Assembly (NCBI GenBank): GCA_026162565.1 | Contig: JAOEIQ010000007.1 | Coordinates: forward strand, 124,001 to 188,000 | Direction of reading: 5' to 3' | Length of the DNA stretch: 64,000 nt | From: Flavobacteriaceae bacterium NBU2973 | Lineage (GTDB): Bacteria > Bacteroidota > Bacteroidia > Flavobacteriales > Flavobacteriaceae | Position numbers and translations under genes: made by a program | The notes under the pieces: generated by a model | The model's database searches: none | What the model was told of the DNA's origin: nothing | The model's input: only the letters and a program-made list of their open reading frames with translations | Part shown: in pieces, positions 1 through 7,848 of the stretch | Position numbering within the stretch: the stretch's first letter is position 1 | How the letters are laid out: each line of letters begins with the position of its first letter

Positions 1-195
1 TTCAAGAGCTTCTTCAAAGGTTTTTAATTGATCATTAAAAATTTCAATTGGATTGTGTTCTACCCAACCAGATTTAGGATAATGCTGTGTTAATTCTTTC
101 TGGGAGATTGATTTAATTTCACCTTTTAAATCAAAAGCAATAGTTCTGGTACTTGTAGTTCCTTGATCAAAGGCAATAACATACTTTTTTTTCAT
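1..195 (-). CDS. glpK: Glycerol kinase, N-terminal part (gene runs off the window)
   Basis: The 65 visible residues begin [20 protein letters not shown], the phosphate-binding start of FGGY-family glycerol kinases (DQGTTSTR), followed by a GWVEHNP segment that is also typical of GlpK. The enzyme phosphorylates glycerol to sn-glycerol 3-phosphate in the cytoplasm. The ATG at 195 is the first in-frame start after the terminator hairpin at 229-258, so this gene probably has its own promoter and is not part of the sigma-factor operon behind it. Only the first domain is visible, so glycerol versus another sugar substrate rests on the N-terminal motif. Confidence 0.9.
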   Translation of the reverse strand, partial: MKKKYVIAFDQGTTSTRTIAFDLKGEIKSISQKELTQHYPKSGWVEHNPIEIFNDQLKTFEEALE

Positions 196-228
196 TAGAG
201 CAACTTTCAATAGTATGCTCTAAATATA

Positions 229-258
229 AAAAATCCGACCCTTAAAAGGTCGGATTTT
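229..258 (-). terminator. Rho-independent terminator after the DUF4097 operon
   Basis: The arms AAATCCGACC and GGTCGGATTT form a 10-bp stem around a short A/T loop, and on the minus strand the hairpin is followed by a T run. It lies between the stop of the DUF4097 gene (283) and the glpK start (195), so it ends the sigma/anti-sigma/DUF4097 transcript. Confidence 0.85.
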
Positions 259-282
259 TGAAAGTTTATTTATGAAATACGT

Positions 283-1029
283 TTACCCTTTTCTTATATA
301 AATATTACCAGAAATGGTTTCCATATCAAGAGGTTGAGAACCTCCATTTATCTGCTTACTTACCTTATTATTAGAACCATTATAATACTTTTTTGAGCTA
401 TCATTTTTAAACTCAATATCAGAATAGATAGTTCCTGTTAATGATTTTGCATTAAGATCTGCTTTGTTGACTGTTACATCTAAAGCACCACTAATTGTTT
501 TTAATCGCAACTCTCCATTATACTTTTTAACGGTAACGTCTCCAGAAATCAAATCGGTTACTAAATCACCATTAAAAGTATCCATATAAACACTTCCAGA
601 AATACTTTTCACTTTGAGATTAACTCCTTTCGGAACAATAACCACATAGTTTATTTCTGTATTAGAATTACAATTTCTTCTGCTTTTATCATTCCATTTA
701 TTCTTGAAATAGTCTCCGAAATCTGAATACATTTTTAAACGTCCTGAAGACTTATCTGTTTTGATTGAAAAGGCATCATTACCTTCTCCGTCGTCAATAT
801 TAACAGATGCCTTAACTATCACCTCGTTAGTTTTTCCATGTTCGATTTTTATATCTTGAGCAAACTTAAAATTAACATACAAATCTTGATTTGACTTTAA
901 GTTTTCGATAAACGTAAGCTCTTTTTGTGCATGAAGGGTTACCACACTTAACAATGCAAGTATTACTATTTTTTTACTCACGTTACTAATACTGATTAGG
1001 TGTTCGTGAAAAAACGTTGTTTTTTTCAT
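283..1029 (-). CDS. DUF4097-family secreted beta-strand repeat protein
   Basis: The 248-residue protein has an N-terminal signal peptide (hydrophobic run around residues 18-33 ending HAQ) and then a right-handed beta-solenoid-like series of short strands with the repeated pattern of DUF4097/DUF4098 adhesin-like proteins (for example VKSISGSVYMDT, TISGALDVTV, METISGNIYIRKG). The function of the family is unknown; it is common next to ECF sigma/anti-sigma pairs in Bacteroidota. This is the last gene of a four-gene operon, 21 bases after the related gene at 1051, and shares the same GNVYLRK/GNIYIRK-type C-terminus, so the two are probably tandem paralogues. Likely periplasmic or surface exposed; no lipobox is visible. 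Confidence 0.8.
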   Translation of the reverse strand: MKKTTFFHEHLISISNVSKKIVILALLSVVTLHAQKELTFIENLKSNQDLYVNFKFAQDIKIEHGKTNEVIVKASVNIDDGEGNDAFSIKTDKSSGRLKMYSDFGDYFKNKWNDKSRRNCNSNTEINYVVIVPKGVNLKVKSISGSVYMDTFNGDLVTDLISGDVTVKKYNGELRLKTISGALDVTVNKADLNAKSLTGTIYSDIEFKNDSSKKYYNGSNNKVSKQINGGSQPLDMETISGNIYIRKG

Positions 1030-1050
1030 TTTGATTGATTTTTTTATTAA

Positions 1051-1893
1051 CTATTGTTTTCTTAAGTATACATTTCCAGTAGATGATCTCAATACAATTT
1101 TCACACCTCCTCCATTGAGTTTACTCACTATTTTTCTGTTGCTCCCAACTACTCTCATTCCATCTTCACGCGGCATTTGCAAATCAAAATCTGTATATAC
1201 TGTTCCCATTGTTGTACGTAATTCTAGATCAGCTTTGGTGTTTGTAGGTAGAGATACATCTACAACTCCTGTTGAACTACTTAAAGATATTGGAGACGAT
1301 TGATTTACATTTTTAAATACTACATCTACAGCTCCAGTACTTGTGTGAGCAGTAATTGGTCCCGTTACGTCTTTTAGCTTGATACCTCCAACATTTGTGT
1401 TTACTTCAATTTCTGAAGAAAATCCTTCTAAATGAGCACTGCCTAAATTGCCACAATCCAAATGTATATCCATATCTTTTGGTAGAGTAATTTGAAGTCC
1501 GCTTCGCTGCATCCAAGATTTTAAATCTCTAATACGCAACACATCGCCTTCTTTCTCAATAGACATACCAAAACCTGTATTATCAGTTCCTCCTGCATAA
1601 ACAGCTTTAAGGCCTTTAGAGCGATCACTCTTATTGTTATCCTTGTCACAACCTTCACATTCATGTTCATGTTCATAGTCATAATGGCTATTTTGGTCAT
1701 CATCATGCTCATACTTGCTAAATCGCAACTCATTACCAGAACCTGCTACAATTTTTACTTTGGTTCCTGTTTCTATTCGCACTTTATTAATACCATTCAA
1801 AGATTTGGTGTAATCCTCCTGTGCACTTGTAAACACAAAGCTTAATACAGCTATGAAGTTTACTAAAATTCCTGTTCGTTTAATTTGATTCAT
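1051..1893 (-). CDS. DUF4097-family secreted protein with a His/Asp/Glu/Cys-rich insert
   Basis: A 280-residue protein with a signal peptide (residues 1-24, ending TSAQ) and the same strand-turn-strand pattern as the next gene (for example TNVGGIKLKDVTG, TSTGAVDVVF, SSTGVVDVSL). About residues 60-95 hold an insert very rich in His, Asp, Glu and Cys (HYDYEHEHECEGCDKDNN), encoded by near-repetitive DNA. Such a segment could bind divalent metal, but that is inference from composition only. It is co-transcribed with the upstream anti-sigma gene and the downstream paralogue. It may be an envelope-stress target of the sigma factor encoded at the head of the operon. Confidence 0.78.
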   Translation of the reverse strand: MNQIKRTGILVNFIAVLSFVFTSAQEDYTKSLNGINKVRIETGTKVKIVAGSGNELRFSKYEHDDDQNSHYDYEHEHECEGCDKDNNKSDRSKGLKAVYAGGTDNTGFGMSIEKEGDVLRIRDLKSWMQRSGLQITLPKDMDIHLDCGNLGSAHLEGFSSEIEVNTNVGGIKLKDVTGPITAHTSTGAVDVVFKNVNQSSPISLSSSTGVVDVSLPTNTKADLELRTTMGTVYTDFDLQMPREDGMRVVGSNRKIVSKLNGGGVKIVLRSSTGNVYLRKQ

Positions 1894-1962
1894 TATTTAC
1901 TGTTTTTAATACTGAAATTCATTTCGATAAACTCAATGTGAAAATTCAGCTCTTGTTGATTT

Positions 1963-2754
1963 TTAAATTATTTGTGAAATACCACTGTTTACTTGATCTT
2001 TTACAAAATTTGGTGTTTCAGATTGTTCCAATAATTGTTGCATTGGTTCAATTGCGCGCTTTTCCTGAATTTTAACCAAAAATTGAATAATTGCAATTTG
2101 CAAACTCGGGTTTTTCTGGGTTGTTAGAGCTTTGATAAAGGCATCTTTTACAATGTTAGATTCTGGAAATTCGGATAGTGCTTCTGCTGCAGCTAATCGC
2201 ACATTTACATTTCCATCATATTGCATACGCTCTATTAAAGCTTCTAATATTTTAGCGTCTGGTTTTACAAAACTTTCTGTAAAACTTACGGCTTGTATTC
2301 GTTTACTTGGTGACTGATTTTCTATCATTGCCAGCATCATATCTTCTTTTAGCTCCACTGTTTGTTGTTGTAACGCTGAAATTTCTTGGTTAGCATTTTG
2401 TTGTGTGTTATGACTTCCTAAAAAATATCCAGAAAACACTAGTACAATTGAAGCTGCTACTTGAAAAGCACGTTTCCATGGAAACTCTTTCTCTTCTTTA
2501 ATCAGGTTTACAACTTTAGTATCTGTAAATTGTTTTTCCTCTTCTAAAAGTTCATAAAATCCTTTACGTAAATTATCACTTGGAGTATGCTCTTCTACAT
2601 TTTCAAATGCTTGAAACAACTGTTTAGTTTCATCATGTAACAACTTGCAAGTTTCACAAGAGTCAATATGATCTTCAATCTTTAGCGTTTCTTCAGTAGA
2701 CAATTGTCCGTCAATAAAATCTACTATTTGTTGTTCTATATTATTACAATCCAT
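1963..2754 (-). CDS. Anti-sigma factor: zinc-finger domain, one membrane span, HEAT-like repeats
   Basis: The 263-residue protein begins with a ZAS/zf-HC2 domain (His29, Cys33, Cys36 in the HxxxCxxC pattern) that in this family binds the cognate ECF sigma factor. A membrane span follows at about residues 95-113. The C-terminal half, which would be periplasmic, contains HEAT-type repeats (DGNVNVRLAAAEALSEF; LQIAIIQFLVKIQEKRAIEPM). It starts two bases after the sigma gene stops, so the two are translationally coupled. The HEAT repeats suggest a protein-binding sensor domain. Known for the family: release of sigma by regulated degradation or conformational change; the signal here is unknown. Confidence 0.88.
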   Translation of the reverse strand: MDCNNIEQQIVDFIDGQLSTEETLKIEDHIDSCETCKLLHDETKQLFQAFENVEEHTPSDNLRKGFYELLEEEKQFTDTKVVNLIKEEKEFPWKRAFQVAASIVLVFSGYFLGSHNTQQNANQEISALQQQTVELKEDMMLAMIENQSPSKRIQAVSFTESFVKPDAKILEALIERMQYDGNVNVRLAAAEALSEFPESNIVKDAFIKALTTQKNPSLQIAIIQFLVKIQEKRAIEPMQQLLEQSETPNFVKDQVNSGISQII

Positions 2755-2756
2755 AA

Positions 2757-3287
2757 CTATATGGTTTCAAAATAAACAGTTTTTAATTTTTTTATAATAC
2801 GATGCACTTTCACTTTCACTGCGCCTTCACTGCTTCCAATTATCTCTGCTATTCTATCGTATTTTATGCCTTGTAGTCTATTCATGACTATTAATTCTTT
2901 CTCTTCAACATCTAATCTATTTAAAGCATTGTGTAAATGTTGAATCTCTTCTATTTGATCTACTTTATTATCTTCATTTTTATGAGTCACTAAATCAATA
3001 TCTACATTATTTAGTGTTTTTTTGGATTTTTGATACTGATCAGAAAACACATTTCTAGCAATTTTAAAAATCCACGATACAAACTGACCTCCTTTATATG
3101 ATGTTCTATAACGTATTGCTTTATAAAAAACCGTTTGCACCATATCTTCACAAATAGCTCTATCTCTTATCATTTGAAAGTAGAAATTGTAGAGCCTTTT
3201 ATGATAGCGCTCAAAAATATGAGACATCGCATCTAAATTTCCACTTGCTACATCGTGCATTAATTGTTCGTCGGTTAGCTGTTTCAA
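2757..3287 (-). CDS. ECF-type RNA polymerase sigma-70 factor
   Basis: The 176-residue protein has region 2 (YHKRLYNFYFQMIRDRAICEDMVQ and a YKGGQFVSWIFKIARNVF region, quoted in part) and a region 4 helix-turn-helix (GIKYDRIAEIIGSSEGAVKV) separated by a short linker, with no regions 1 or 3, as in ECF factors. It heads the operon with its anti-sigma factor. The start is TTG at 3287 (MKQLTDEQLM); I see no in-frame ATG upstream, and the nearest ATG downstream would trim nine residues. Probably autoregulated, as is usual for such pairs. Confidence 0.9.
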   Translation of the reverse strand: MKQLTDEQLMHDVASGNLDAMSHIFERYHKRLYNFYFQMIRDRAICEDMVQTVFYKAIRYRTSYKGGQFVSWIFKIARNVFSDQYQKSKKTLNNVDIDLVTHKNEDNKVDQIEEIQHLHNALNRLDVEEKELIVMNRLQGIKYDRIAEIIGSSEGAVKVKVHRIIKKLKTVYFETI

Positions 3288-3374
3288 TTTATTTTTGGTG
3301 GTTGTTTGGTATGAAGACCTTGAAATTACAAAAAGGTTACATGAGAATTAAAAAAAATCAAAATAATAATATAG

Positions 3375-3382
3375 TATCTTTG
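3375..3382 (+). promoter_or_regulatory. Putative -7 promoter box, near-leaderless transcript
   Basis: TATCTTTG matches the Bacteroidota -7 consensus TAnnTTTG exactly and ends 7 bases before the ATG at 3390. Transcription would begin at or within a base or two of the start codon. No clear -33 TTTG is visible, so the site is a pattern match only. Confidence 0.5.
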
Positions 3383-3389
3383 AGAATCT

Positions 3390-4271
3390 ATGGAAAAGTA
3401 TCTTGATATTATCGCCCAATCCTATAGGGATTATTGGAATTACTTGAAAAACGAAATCCTTCTGCAAAACAATTGGGATAATTATTTTTATGGTCTAATT
3501 ATTATATCGCTTGTAGTTTGGGTTTTGGAAATTGCTTTTCCTTGGCGAAAAAATCAATCGGTTTTTAGAAAAGATTTTTGGTTAGACATGTTCTACATGT
3601 TTTTTAATTTCTTCTTATTGAATTTAATTGTCCTAATTGCTTTATCTAACACAGCAGCCGAATTTTTAAATGATATTTTAAAAACAGTTGGCTTAACTAT
3701 TTCTAGCTTTCAATTATTTGATGTTGATAATTTGCCAAAATGGTTAGGCTTGGTGATTTTCTTTTTAGTTAGTGATTTTGTTCAATGGAATACACATCGT
3801 TTATTGCATCGTGTACCTTTACTTTGGAACTTTCACAAAGTACACCATAGTGTCAAAGAAATGGGCTTTGCTGCACATTTACGTTACCATTGGATGGAAC
3901 CTGTAGTTTACAAATCGTTATTATATATTCCTTTAGCTATTATTGGTGGTTTTGATGCTCAAGATGTTAGTATCGTTTACTTTTTCGCTATTGCTATTGG
4001 ACATTTAAATCATGCGAATTTGGGCTGGGATTATGGAATTTTAAAGTATGTTTTTAACAATCCTAAAATGCACATTTGGCATCATGCAAAACAATTACCA
4101 GATCATGTAAGCTATGGTGTAAATTATGGACTAACTTTAAGTCTTTGGGATTATATTTTTAAAACCAACTATGTACCTTATGATGGCACTCATATAGAGC
4201 TTGGTTTTGAAAGAGATGAAGATTTCCCAAAAGATTTTTTAAGTCAAGAATTTTACCCTTTAAAAAAATGA
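3390..4271 (+). CDS. Sterol desaturase / fatty acid hydroxylase superfamily membrane protein
   Basis: The 293-residue protein has several membrane segments and the full set of eight-histidine-type di-iron boxes: HRLLH, HKVHH, HLNH and HIWHH, in the order and spacing of the sterol desaturase/fatty acid hydroxylase superfamily. These enzymes introduce hydroxyl groups or double bonds into lipids using O2. The actual lipid substrate cannot be read from the sequence. It overlaps the DUF547 lipoprotein gene by 4 bases and is followed by a glycosyltransferase, which suggests a role in making or modifying an envelope lipid. Confidence 0.88.
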   Translation: MEKYLDIIAQSYRDYWNYLKNEILLQNNWDNYFYGLIIISLVVWVLEIAFPWRKNQSVFRKDFWLDMFYMFFNFFLLNLIVLIALSNTAAEFLNDILKTVGLTISSFQLFDVDNLPKWLGLVIFFLVSDFVQWNTHRLLHRVPLLWNFHKVHHSVKEMGFAAHLRYHWMEPVVYKSLLYIPLAIIGGFDAQDVSIVYFFAIAIGHLNHANLGWDYGILKYVFNNPKMHIWHHAKQLPDHVSYGVNYGLTLSLWDYIFKTNYVPYDGTHIELGFERDEDFPKDFLSQEFYPLKK

Positions 4272-5167
4272 AATACCTGAATCTACTAGTAATAGCAATA
4301 ATTATTTCCTCTTGTTGTAGCACAAAGCAAGTTGCTCAAACATCTTCTAAAGACATTGCAAAAGTTGAAAAAACTAAACCTCAAGATGACTCAAAAAAAC
4401 TAATTGAAATAAAAGAAGTCCCAACTCCAAAAGAGGACATGGCTGATGTAGAAATTGAAGAAACTATTCAAGAAAAAGAAGAAAGCAAACCTCAACCTGA
4501 AATTACAAAAGCACCAAAAACAGTATTTTTTAATCATAGTTCTTTTAATAATTTATTACAAAAACATGTTACAGTTCAAGGTAATGTTAATTATAAAAAT
4601 TTAAGAACAGACACTAAAGCATTACGAAATTATATCGCTGCTCTAGGAGAAAACATGCCAACTAACTCTTGGACTAAAGAAGCAAAATTAGCTTATTGGA
4701 TTAATGCTTACAACTCCATGACCATAGATTTAATACTACGTAATTATCCTGTAAAAAGTATTAAAGATATTAAAGATCCATGGAAGCAACGCTTATGGAA
4801 ACTTGGTGAAAAATGGTATAATCTAGATGAAATAGAACATCAAATTATTAGAAAAATGGGAGAGCCTCGTATTCATTTTGCGCTTGTATGTGCAGCTAAA
4901 TCGTGTCCGAAGCTCTACAACAAAGCTTTTACTGCTCAAACTCTAGAAGATGATTTATCTAAACTAACTCGTGAGTTTTTGGCAGATGAATCCAAAAATA
5001 ATATCTCTCAAAACAACCTTAGGTTGTCTAAAATATTTAAATGGTTTACTAAAGATTTTAAACAAAATGGTTCACTTATAGATTTTTTAAATCAATATTC
5101 TAATGTGACTATTTCTGAAAAAGCACCTAAAAGTTTTAAAGACTATAATTGGGACTTGAATGACTAA
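4268..5167 (+). CDS. DUF547-domain lipoprotein
   Basis: The 299-residue protein starts with a lipoprotein-type signal (IIISSCCS) followed by a charged, Lys/Glu-rich linker to about residue 85 and then a DUF547 domain: AYWINAYNSMTIDLILRNYP and HFALVCAAKSCPKLYN are hallmark segments, including the conserved Cys pair region. DUF547 has no firmly established activity. The gene is coupled by overlaps to the hydroxylase before it and the glycosyltransferase after it. A second DUF547 gene lies at 10688-11395. Confidence 0.87.
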   Translation: MKYLNLLVIAIIISSCCSTKQVAQTSSKDIAKVEKTKPQDDSKKLIEIKEVPTPKEDMADVEIEETIQEKEESKPQPEITKAPKTVFFNHSSFNNLLQKHVTVQGNVNYKNLRTDTKALRNYIAALGENMPTNSWTKEAKLAYWINAYNSMTIDLILRNYPVKSIKDIKDPWKQRLWKLGEKWYNLDEIEHQIIRKMGEPRIHFALVCAAKSCPKLYNKAFTAQTLEDDLSKLTREFLADESKNNISQNNLRLSKIFKWFTKDFKQNGSLIDFLNQYSNVTISEKAPKSFKDYNWDLND

Positions 5168-5927
5168 AATTTCCATAATCATTCCAGTTTTAAATGAAGA
5201 AGATGGCATTGGCAAGTTATTGGTTCATTTAAAAGAGAATTCTACTGAATCTAATATTAGTGAAATCATTTTAGTTGATGGTGGAAGTATAGATGAGACA
5301 AAAGCGATAATCAAATTATTTGTCTCCTCGAGCGTGTCACTTCGAGCGGAGTCGAGAAGCGAGAGGTCTCAAAAAACAGGTCTCGACTCCGCTCGACCAG
5401 ACATAGTCCTTTTACATTCTGAAAAAGGAAGAGCAAAACAAATGAATCTTGGAGCAAAACATGCTTCTGGTTCTATTTTATACTTTTTACATGCCGATTC
5501 ATTTCCTCCAAAAAACTTTGATCAACTTATTATTGAAGAAGTAGAAAAGGAAAATCTTGCTGGTTGTTTTCGTTTACAGTTTGATAGTAATCATTGGTGG
5601 TTACGTTTAGCAAGTTGGCTTACTCAATTTAGATGGCGTGCTTGTCGTGGTGGTGACCAAAGTCAGTTTATAACTAAAAAACTATTTAATGATATTGGTG
5701 GTTTTGATGAAACTTACACTATTTATGAAGACAATATTTTAATAAACGAACTCTATGCCAGAAACCAATTTGTAGTTATTAATAAAAAAATTAAAACGTC
5801 GGCTAGACTTTACAAGAAACATGGTGTTTGGAAATTACAATATCACTTTTGGACTATTTATGTAAAAAAATGGTTAGGAGCTTCTGCTGATGATTTACAT
5901 AATTATTACAAAAAACATATTGCATAA
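5160..5927 (+). CDS. Family 2 glycosyltransferase, TIGR04283 type, with an in-frame repeat insertion
   Basis: The 255-residue protein has the GT-A start SIIIPVLNEEDGIGKLL, the EIILVDGGSIDET motif, and the GRAKQMNLGAKHA, HADSFPP and RGGDQSQFI segments typical of TIGR04283 proteins, named after arsenosugar biosynthesis clusters. Residues of about 53-81 (Ser/Arg-rich, KLFVSSSVSLRAESRSERSQ and onward) are foreign to the family and coincide with a palindromic DNA repeat at 5335-5395. The reading frame stays open through it. No ArsM or ArsS homologue is visible in this window, so arsenosugar chemistry is not supported here. It overlaps the previous gene by 8 bases. Confidence 0.85.
   Translation: MTKISIIIPVLNEEDGIGKLLVHLKENSTESNISEIILVDGGSIDETKAIIKLFVSSSVSLRAESRSERSQKTGLDSARPDIVLLHSEKGRAKQMNLGAKHASGSILYFLHADSFPPKNFDQLIIEEVEKENLAGCFRLQFDSNHWWLRLASWLTQFRWRACRGGDQSQFITKKLFNDIGGFDETYTIYEDNILINELYARNQFVVINKKIKTSARLYKKHGVWKLQYHFWTIYVKKWLGASADDLHNYYKKHIA
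5335..5395. repeat. Palindromic repeat inserted inside a glycosyltransferase gene
   Basis: CGAGCGGAGTCGAGA (5343-5357) and TCTCGACTCCGCTCG (5381-5395) are perfect 15-bp inverted arms around a 23-base loop. The left flank GTGTCACTTCGAGCGGAGTC is nearly identical to the copy at 33880-33905, also inside a gene. GC content is well above the surrounding DNA. Confidence 0.85.
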
Positions 5928-5929
5928 AA

Positions 5930-5953
5930 AAAGCTACCAAATTGGTAGCTTTA
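5930..5953. terminator. Bidirectional terminator between convergent genes
   Basis: AAAGCTACC and GGTAGCTTT form a 9-bp perfect stem with a loop of about six bases, flanked by an A run on the left and T-rich DNA on the right. It lies between the convergent glycosyltransferase (stop 5927) and lipoprotein (stop 5974) genes and can serve both. Confidence 0.85.
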
Positions 5954-5973
5954 AATTTATGTTTGAAACTCAA

Positions 5974-6495
5974 TTAATTTTGTTTTCTAAAACGAACTTC
6001 TACTTCAAAACGAAAAGTTTCATCATCGAATGTCTCAACTTGCATCGACGTCAAGTACAAATTTGTTCCATCAAATAATACTACATCATTAATAAAACCA
6101 TCAAATGCTATTGTTCTATTAGTATCATTAACACTGTAAGAACCTGAAGAATCAAATGGCACTATATCCTGTTCTGTTGATGTTTGACCATTAATTGTTA
6201 AATTACATACTTCTCTATAATTCCCACTTGTAACAAAAGTTCCATCAGAATTAAAAGTTAATATCGCATTAGTAAAGGTATCTCCAACACATGTTTCAGT
6301 CTCTACTACAACTGCAGATCCATCAGATGCTGTTTCAGTTTCCTCGTAAAAGTCTTCATAAAATATAAGCTCATAAGTTCCTGCTAAATTAGCATTTGTT
6401 AATTCCACAACTGGAGTTGAACTATCATCATCACTACTACAAGCTGATAAAGTAATTACAGCAATAGCAAGTACAAATAATTTTAAAGTTTTCAT
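5974..6495 (-). CDS. Small lipoprotein, lipocalin-like fold predicted
   Basis: Starting at the ATG at 6495 gives a 173-residue protein with a clear lipoprotein signal (MKTLKLFVLAIAVITLSACS). A further 14 upstream codons are open but would put a second hydrophobic stretch ahead of the signal, so I prefer 6495. The mature part has NLAGTYELIFYE, an LTFNSDGTF strand and a final RFEVEVRFRKQ strand, the alternating pattern of lipocalin-like lipoproteins common in Flavobacteriaceae. No ligand or enzymatic role can be assigned. It is monocistronic, with a good -7 box upstream and a shared terminator downstream. Confidence 0.75.
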   Translation of the reverse strand: MKTLKLFVLAIAVITLSACSSDDDSSTPVVELTNANLAGTYELIFYEDFYEETETASDGSAVVVETETCVGDTFTNAILTFNSDGTFVTSGNYREVCNLTINGQTSTEQDIVPFDSSGSYSVNDTNRTIAFDGFINDVVLFDGTNLYLTSMQVETFDDETFRFEVEVRFRKQN

Positions 6496-6520
6496 GTAAA
6501 TTCGGTTTTTGATTAAGCCG

Positions 6521-6528
6521 CAAATATA
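6521..6528 (-). promoter_or_regulatory. Putative -7 promoter box for the lipoprotein gene
   Basis: On the minus strand TATATTTG matches TAnnTTTG exactly, 25 bases upstream of the ATG at 6495. No clean -33 TTTG is seen at the usual distance. Confidence 0.45.
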
Positions 6529-6588
6529 TAAAAACAAGATAATTAGAACTTATTGTTTCAATAAATTTTAATTAATAATCAAAGGCTA

Positions 6589-7848
6589 TTAAAAATACTG
6601 CCCAATACCAAATACAAAACCATTAGTAGCGTCTGGAGTAACACCAAATCCATAGTCGATTCTAAAAACGGCATTAAAAATACTTTTATGAATAAAACGC
6701 AAACCTGCGCCAGGATATACGCGTAAATTTTGAGAATCTCCAAAATCACCAAAGTCTCCACCAGGATTTCTCCAGCTTCCAGCATCTACAAATGCGTTTC
6801 CTTGTAACACAAACCACCCTTTTTCATACAAGGTATGTCTATATTCAGTATTCAAGACAATTGCTCCAGTCCCTCGATCAATTGTATTACCTACTCCTCG
6901 AATGTTTAAATTATTATCTACAGAAAAAGGTGCAAAAGGTGTATCGTTATTAGTAGCTAAACCTAATCGCAAACGGCTAGCCCAGTTTCCTTTCTCTCCT
7001 ACTCTTTTAAAATAGGAAAAATCATTCCAACCTATAGAAAAGTCAGGCAATACTTGATCTCTAGATGTTACATATTGAAAATTAAGAGTACTTCTATAAC
7101 CTTCTAAATATTGATAATAATAATCAATATTATTAAACTCGTAAATAACTTTATATAGTAATTTATGGACTCGTAAGTCTTGCGGCACATCAGGACTTGT
7201 CGCACCAGACTTGTACTCATAATCTTCTGTGAAATAATTAACGCCAACCTCAAATCGGTTATTAAAATTCAATTCATATAGTCCTAATATTTCAAAAGAC
7301 TCATTGTTGTATTTATAATCAGCAGTTGTATTATTAAAAAAAACAGGTTCTTGAGTTGTTAGATCTTGATAGTTAATTGCAACACCTAGTTGTCTTGTAA
7401 ATAAATAAGGAGCTCTAAAATTTATAGCATATGAATCGTAAATATCTTTTTGATAAAAGCCACCAAAGGTCATATTTTGCCCAAATAAATTAAACTCATA
7501 CAACCCTAATCTGTAAGCAAATTCATCATCATTTGTGGTGTACACATTAGCAGAAGGAATGATAGTGAAATTCTCTTCAATATTATAAAACACATTATAT
7601 TGGTTATCATGAGAATAAAACACTTGGTAATAAGCATGAGCTACAGAAGGAAGTCGCTTAAGTCTTTTTATATCTTCTTCTATGACAATTGAATCTAAAA
7701 CAACTCCAGACTTTATATTTGATAGTCTTTTTATAAAAGATGTTTTTAACTTTTTGTTACCCTGTACTTTTAAATCAGCTACACTAGGTTTTTGTGCCAA
7801 AGTAGTTATTGAAAAAAATAAGCTTAAAAAAAATATACAAACTCTCAT
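6589..7848 (-). CDS. Small BamA/TamA-like outer-membrane protein (single POTRA plus barrel)
   Basis: The 419-residue protein has a signal peptide (ending TTLAQ), one POTRA-like segment at about 20-95 (VADLKVQGNKKLKTSFIKRL, then SIVIEEDIKRLKRLP) and a C-terminal Omp85-type barrel rich in alternating Tyr/Phe, with NIRGVGNTIDRGTGAIVLNTEYR corresponding to the RGY-like loop-6 region (quoted in two parts of the family motif: NIRGVG and the following strand). It ends in Phe, as outer-membrane barrels do. It is shorter than BamA (five POTRAs), so it is probably a TamA-like or surface-lipid transporter. Its start overlaps the stop of the upstream lipoprotein gene by one base. Confidence 0.8.
   Translation of the reverse strand: MRVCIFFLSLFFSITTLAQKPSVADLKVQGNKKLKTSFIKRLSNIKSGVVLDSIVIEEDIKRLKRLPSVAHAYYQVFYSHDNQYNVFYNIEENFTIIPSANVYTTNDDEFAYRLGLYEFNLFGQNMTFGGFYQKDIYDSYAINFRAPYLFTRQLGVAINYQDLTTQEPVFFNNTTADYKYNNESFEILGLYELNFNNRFEVGVNYFTEDYEYKSGATSPDVPQDLRVHKLLYKVIYEFNNIDYYYQYLEGYRSTLNFQYVTSRDQVLPDFSIGWNDFSYFKRVGEKGNWASRLRLGLATNNDTPFAPFSVDNNLNIRGVGNTIDRGTGAIVLNTEYRHTLYEKGWFVLQGNAFVDAGSWRNPGGDFGDFGDSQNLRVYPGAGLRFIHKSIFNAVFRIDYGFGVTPDATNGFVFGIGQYF

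Noticed and set aside
1521-1733. A Met-rich minus-strand ORF and its plus-strand partner over the His-rich region of the DUF4097 gene
   Set aside because: Both are shadows of repetitive coding DNA in the real gene; composition is nonsensical (runs of Met, Asn, Val).
5160-5927. Arsenosugar biosynthesis cluster because of the TIGR04283 family name
   Set aside because: No ArsM methyltransferase or ArsS radical SAM protein is present, so only the family name supports it.
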